NCBI GenBank assembly: GCA_045806105.1
Contig: JBJMJY010000076.1
Coordinates: 1-8,656, forward strand
From: AC-32 sp045806105
GTDB lineage: Bacteria > Actinomycetota > Thermoleophilia > Gaiellales > Gaiellaceae
Reading direction: 5' to 3'
DNA length: 8,656 bases
A program made the translations under genes and the position numbers. The notes beneath the pieces are model-generated. The model worked only from the letters and a program-made list of their open reading frames with translations. It did not search any database and had not been told where the DNA came from. Numbering within the stretch: position 1 is the stretch's first letter; every line of letters begins with the position of its first letter. This document shows, one piece after another, positions 6,767 through 8,656 of the stretch.

Positions 6767-7915
6767 ATGGGCCTTTCTGAGTTAACTCGTAACGCCGTTC
6801 ACGTGCTGCCCGAGGGCGGCCTCGAGGAGAAGCTGAAGCTCGGCCGTCCGCTGCGCGTGAAGCTCGGCATCGACGTGACCTCGCCCGACATCCACGTCGG
6901 CCGCGGGATCCCGCTGCAGCGGATGCGGGCCTTCCAGGACGAGGGTCACACGGGCGTGCTGATCGTCGGCGACTACACCACGCGCATCGGCGATCCCTCC
7001 GGGCGGTCGGCCGAGCGGCCGGTGTTGAGCGACGAGGAGATCGAGCGCAACGCCCAGACCTACCTCGACCAGGCGATGGTGATCCTCGTTCCCGAGCGCA
7101 CGGAGGTGCGCCACAACGGCGAGTGGCTCTCCAAGCTGTCATACGCCGAGGTCGTCCGGCTCGCACGCACGATCACGGTCGCGCGCATGCTCGAGCGGGA
7201 CGACTTCGCCAACCGCTACGCCGCCGGCGAGCCGATCTCGGTCTCGGAGCTGCTCTACCCGCTGATGCAGGCGTACGACTCGGTCGCGATCGAGGCCGAC
7301 GTCGAGCTCGGCGGCACCGACCAGCTCTACAACCTGCTCGCGGGCCGCGACGTAATGGAGGCGTACGGGCTCGAGCCGCAGGTCGTCCTGACGACGCCCC
7401 TGCTGCTCTCGTGGGACGGCGAGAAGATGAGCTCGTCGGTCGGGAACAACATCCCGCTGACCGCACCGCCGGAGGAGATGTTCGGCCGGACGATGCGCGT
7501 TCCCGACGAGCTGCTGCCGGAGTGGTACCGACTCGTCCGGGAGCGTGAGCTCCCGGCGGACGCGGCGCCGATGGACGCCAAGCTCGCGCTGGCACGCTTC
7601 GTCGTCGCCCGCTCCTGGGGCGAGGAACCCGCGAGCGAGGCGGAGGAGCATTTCACGCGCGTGGTCCGCGAGGGCCAGGCTCCCGAGGAGGTTCCCCAGG
7701 CGGAGCTTCCCCAGGGCGATCCCGTACACCTCCCGGCGCTGCTGGTCGGGGAGCTCGGCCTCGGCTCGACGAGCGAGGCGCGGCGCCTGATCTCGCAGGG
7801 CGGAGTGCGCGTCGAGGGCGAGGTCGTGACCGATCTCGACGTGCCGCGCGAAAGGCTCGCCGGAGCGCTTGTTCAAGCGGGAAAGAGGCGCTTCGTCCGC
7901 TTCCTGCCGGCTTGA
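6767..7915 (+). CDS. tyrS: Tyrosyl-tRNA synthetase
   Basis: Class Ic aminoacyl-tRNA synthetase that activates tyrosine with ATP and charges tRNA-Tyr in the cytosol. It has 382 residues, in the range of the shorter TyrZ-like bacterial form. The Rossmann core shows LGIDVTSPDIHVGRG (33-47), IVGDYTTRIGDPSGRS (66-81), the tyrosine-site helix YPLMQAYDSVAIEADVELGGTDQ (164-186, Asp171, Asp178 and Gln186 among it) and EKMSSSVGN (219-227, KMSKS loop). A C-terminal S4 RNA-binding domain covers about 320-362 (STSEARRLISQGGVRVEG). The HIGH motif reads HVGR (43-46), with Arg where His or Asn is expected. ATG at 6767 follows the TAGACT -10 closely; only a weak GCGAGA purine run precedes it. The gene is divergent from the PBP gene and ends inside the promoter-like region of the rRNA operon. 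Confidence 0.94.
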   Translation: MGLSELTRNAVHVLPEGGLEEKLKLGRPLRVKLGIDVTSPDIHVGRGIPLQRMRAFQDEGHTGVLIVGDYTTRIGDPSGRSAERPVLSDEEIERNAQTYLDQAMVILVPERTEVRHNGEWLSKLSYAEVVRLARTITVARMLERDDFANRYAAGEPISVSELLYPLMQAYDSVAIEADVELGGTDQLYNLLAGRDVMEAYGLEPQVVLTTPLLLSWDGEKMSSSVGNNIPLTAPPEEMFGRTMRVPDELLPEWYRLVRERELPADAAPMDAKLALARFVVARSWGEEPASEAEEHFTRVVREGQAPEEVPQAELPQGDPVHLPALLVGELGLGSTSEARRLISQGGVRVEGEVVTDLDVPRERLAGALVQAGKRRFVRFLPA

Positions 7916-7943
7916 CACGAAGCACCCGGCTTTGCGCTATCAT
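7912..7943 (+). promoter_or_regulatory. Candidate rRNA operon promoter overlapping the tyrS stop codon
   Basis: A perfect TTGACA (7912-7917) overlaps the tyrS TGA (7913-7915). TATCAT (7938-7943), five of six matches to the -10 consensus, lies 20 bp downstream. That spacing is longer than the usual 16-18 bp, so either the promoter is suboptimal and regulated or only the -10 is used. The predicted start is near 7950. It is the only good promoter-like pair seen upstream of 16S rRNA. Confidence 0.6.
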
Positions 7944-8046
7944 GCGCAGGTCGCTCGGAAGGGCGGCGTGTAGGACGGTCCCTGTCCCTCGACCAGGAGC
8001 GCCTTCGGACGCGAGACGGATACGACGGAGATCCGCAGCAACGGAG

Positions 8047-8074
8047 GCCTCTGGCGCGAGTCGGAGGCTTTTTT
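8047..8074 (+). terminator. Intrinsic terminator inside the rRNA leader
   Basis: GCCTCTGGC (8047-8055) and GTCGGAGGC (8060-8068) form a 9-bp stem with two G-U pairs, closed by a GCGA tetraloop of the GNRA type (8056-8059). Six T residues follow directly (8069-8074). This is the classical rho-independent pattern. It could end tyrS readthrough or a short RNA started near 7950, or act as an attenuator ahead of 16S. Confidence 0.75.
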
Positions 8075-8097
8075 ACGCGCCGGCCGCCACGGCGCCG

Positions 8098-8116
8098 GTC
8101 TTTGAAAACTCAGCAG
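8098..8116 (+). promoter_or_regulatory. boxA-like antitermination/processing motif of the rRNA leader
   Basis: GTCTTTGAAAACTCAGCAG closely resembles the conserved leader element found ahead of 16S in Gram-positive bacteria (TTTGAAAACT in Firmicutes, TTTGAGAACTCAACAG in Actinobacteria, from memory). In rRNA operons this element belongs to the Nus-factor antitermination and processing region. Its position ~130 bases before 16S is typical. Confidence 0.65.
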
Positions 8117-8132
8117 TGCGAATACGCCGAGA

Positions 8133-8154
8133 CCTCACGTCCTTGGACGTGAGG
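8133..8154 (+). other. Leader hairpin 1 (10-bp perfect stem)
   Basis: CCTCACGTCC and GGACGTGAGG are perfect inverted repeats separated by TT; in RNA the two innermost pairs probably open into a larger loop. No T-run follows, so it is not an intrinsic terminator. It is a likely structural or RNase III-type processing element. Confidence 0.6.
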
Positions 8155-8170
8155 CCTTAAGAACCCGTCA

Positions 8171-8188
8171 CCCCTGCCTCGGTAGGGG
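8171..8188 (+). other. Leader hairpin 2
   Basis: CCCCT (8171-8175) pairs with AGGGG (8184-8188), extended inward by a G-U and a C-G pair, to leave a small loop. It is the second of four consecutive hairpins between the boxA-like motif and 16S. Confidence 0.5.
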
Positions 8189-8191
8189 AGA

Positions 8192-8215
8192 CACTTTGAG
8201 CACAAGCTCGAAGTG
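8192..8215 (+). other. Leader hairpin 3 (10-bp stem, ACAA loop)
   Basis: CACTTTGAGC (8192-8201) pairs with GCTCGAAGTG (8206-8215) over ten base pairs, including one T-G, around the tetraloop ACAA. No T-run follows. It is probably part of the pre-16S structure. Confidence 0.6.
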
Positions 8216-8221
8216 AACAGC

Positions 8222-8241
8222 TTGCCTTCTTTGGAAGGCAA
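8222..8241 (+). other. Leader hairpin 4, just before the mature 16S end
   Basis: TTGCCTTC (8222-8229) and GAAGGCAA (8234-8241) form an 8-bp perfect stem with a TTTG loop, ending about 6 bases before the expected 16S 5' end. The position suggests a role in 5' maturation. Alternatively, the strand could pair with the sequence after 16S, which is outside the window. Confidence 0.55.
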
Positions 8242-8247
8242 ACCATC

Positions 8248-8656
<409 letters not shown>

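Larger units (their letters stand above)
7950..8247 (+). other. Structured leader region upstream of 16S rRNA (no protein gene)
   Basis: About 300 bases without a credible coding region. In order it holds an upstream part with several small hairpins (for example CGGAT/ATCCG at about 8017-8035), an intrinsic terminator (8047-8074), a GCGCCG/CGGCGC hairpin with a 7-base loop (8077-8095), a boxA-like motif (8098-8116), and four strong local hairpins before the 16S start. Treating it as one transcribed leader is inference from the promoter position. Alternatively, 7950-8074 could be a separate short terminated RNA of about 125 nt. Confidence 0.6.

Noticed and set aside
6729..7166. N-terminal extension of the PBP frame beyond the GTG
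   Set aside because: It is antisense to well-conserved tyrS, low in complexity, and placed before the usual cytoplasmic tail and membrane helix. The -10 element favours GTG at 6728.
8102..8130. TTGAAA as a -35 of a promoter downstream of the terminator
   Set aside because: No -10-like hexamer occurs 16-18 bp downstream, and the bases belong to the conserved boxA-like leader motif.

Overview
The window looks like an ordinary housekeeping segment of a high-GC actinobacterial chromosome. The protein codes and the first ~400 nt of a 16S rRNA gene point to Actinomycetota, most likely the class Thermoleophilia (Gaiellales/Solirubrobacterales-like). That placement rests on remembered signature patterns in the 16S 5' domain and was not searched. 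I see no transposase, integrase, CRISPR array, tRNA or phage gene.

Layout. (1) 1-1846, + strand: the 3' part of a branched-chain amino acid aminotransferase gene (ilvE) is coupled through a 4-base TTGA overlap to a DegT/DnrJ/EryC1/StrS-family PLP aminotransferase. (2) 1847-2397: a 194-bp gap with a 24-bp interrupted dyad and a -10 element placed for leaderless transcription, then a short protein with a RemA/RemB (DUF370)-like N-terminus. (3) 2506-4318: an EntS-like major facilitator exporter, overlapped for 47 bases by an AAG/Mpg-type 3-methyladenine DNA glycosylase. (4) 4293-6728, minus strand: a class A penicillin-binding protein with two C-terminal PASTA repeats. It converges on the glycosylase gene with a 26-base tail overlap. 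(5) 6729-6766: a 38-bp divergent promoter region with back-to-back -10 elements, then tyrS (tyrosyl-tRNA synthetase) to 7915. (6) 7912-8656: an rRNA operon head. It has a promoter-like TTGACA overlapping the tyrS stop codon, a textbook intrinsic terminator, a boxA-like motif, a run of strong hairpins, and the 5' part of 16S rRNA, which runs off the window end.

The genes span amino acid metabolism, surface-sugar or cofactor aminotransfer, membrane export, base-excision repair, peptidoglycan synthesis and translation. Only the overlapping pairs (ilvE/DegT and MFS/mpg) look like true transcription units.

The most unusual signals are an intrinsic terminator between the only visible promoter and 16S rRNA, an Arg in place of the last His of the tyrosyl-tRNA synthetase HIGH motif, and the very compact divergent PBP/tyrS start region with near-leaderless promoters. 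I did not find convincing evidence of a new multi-gene system.
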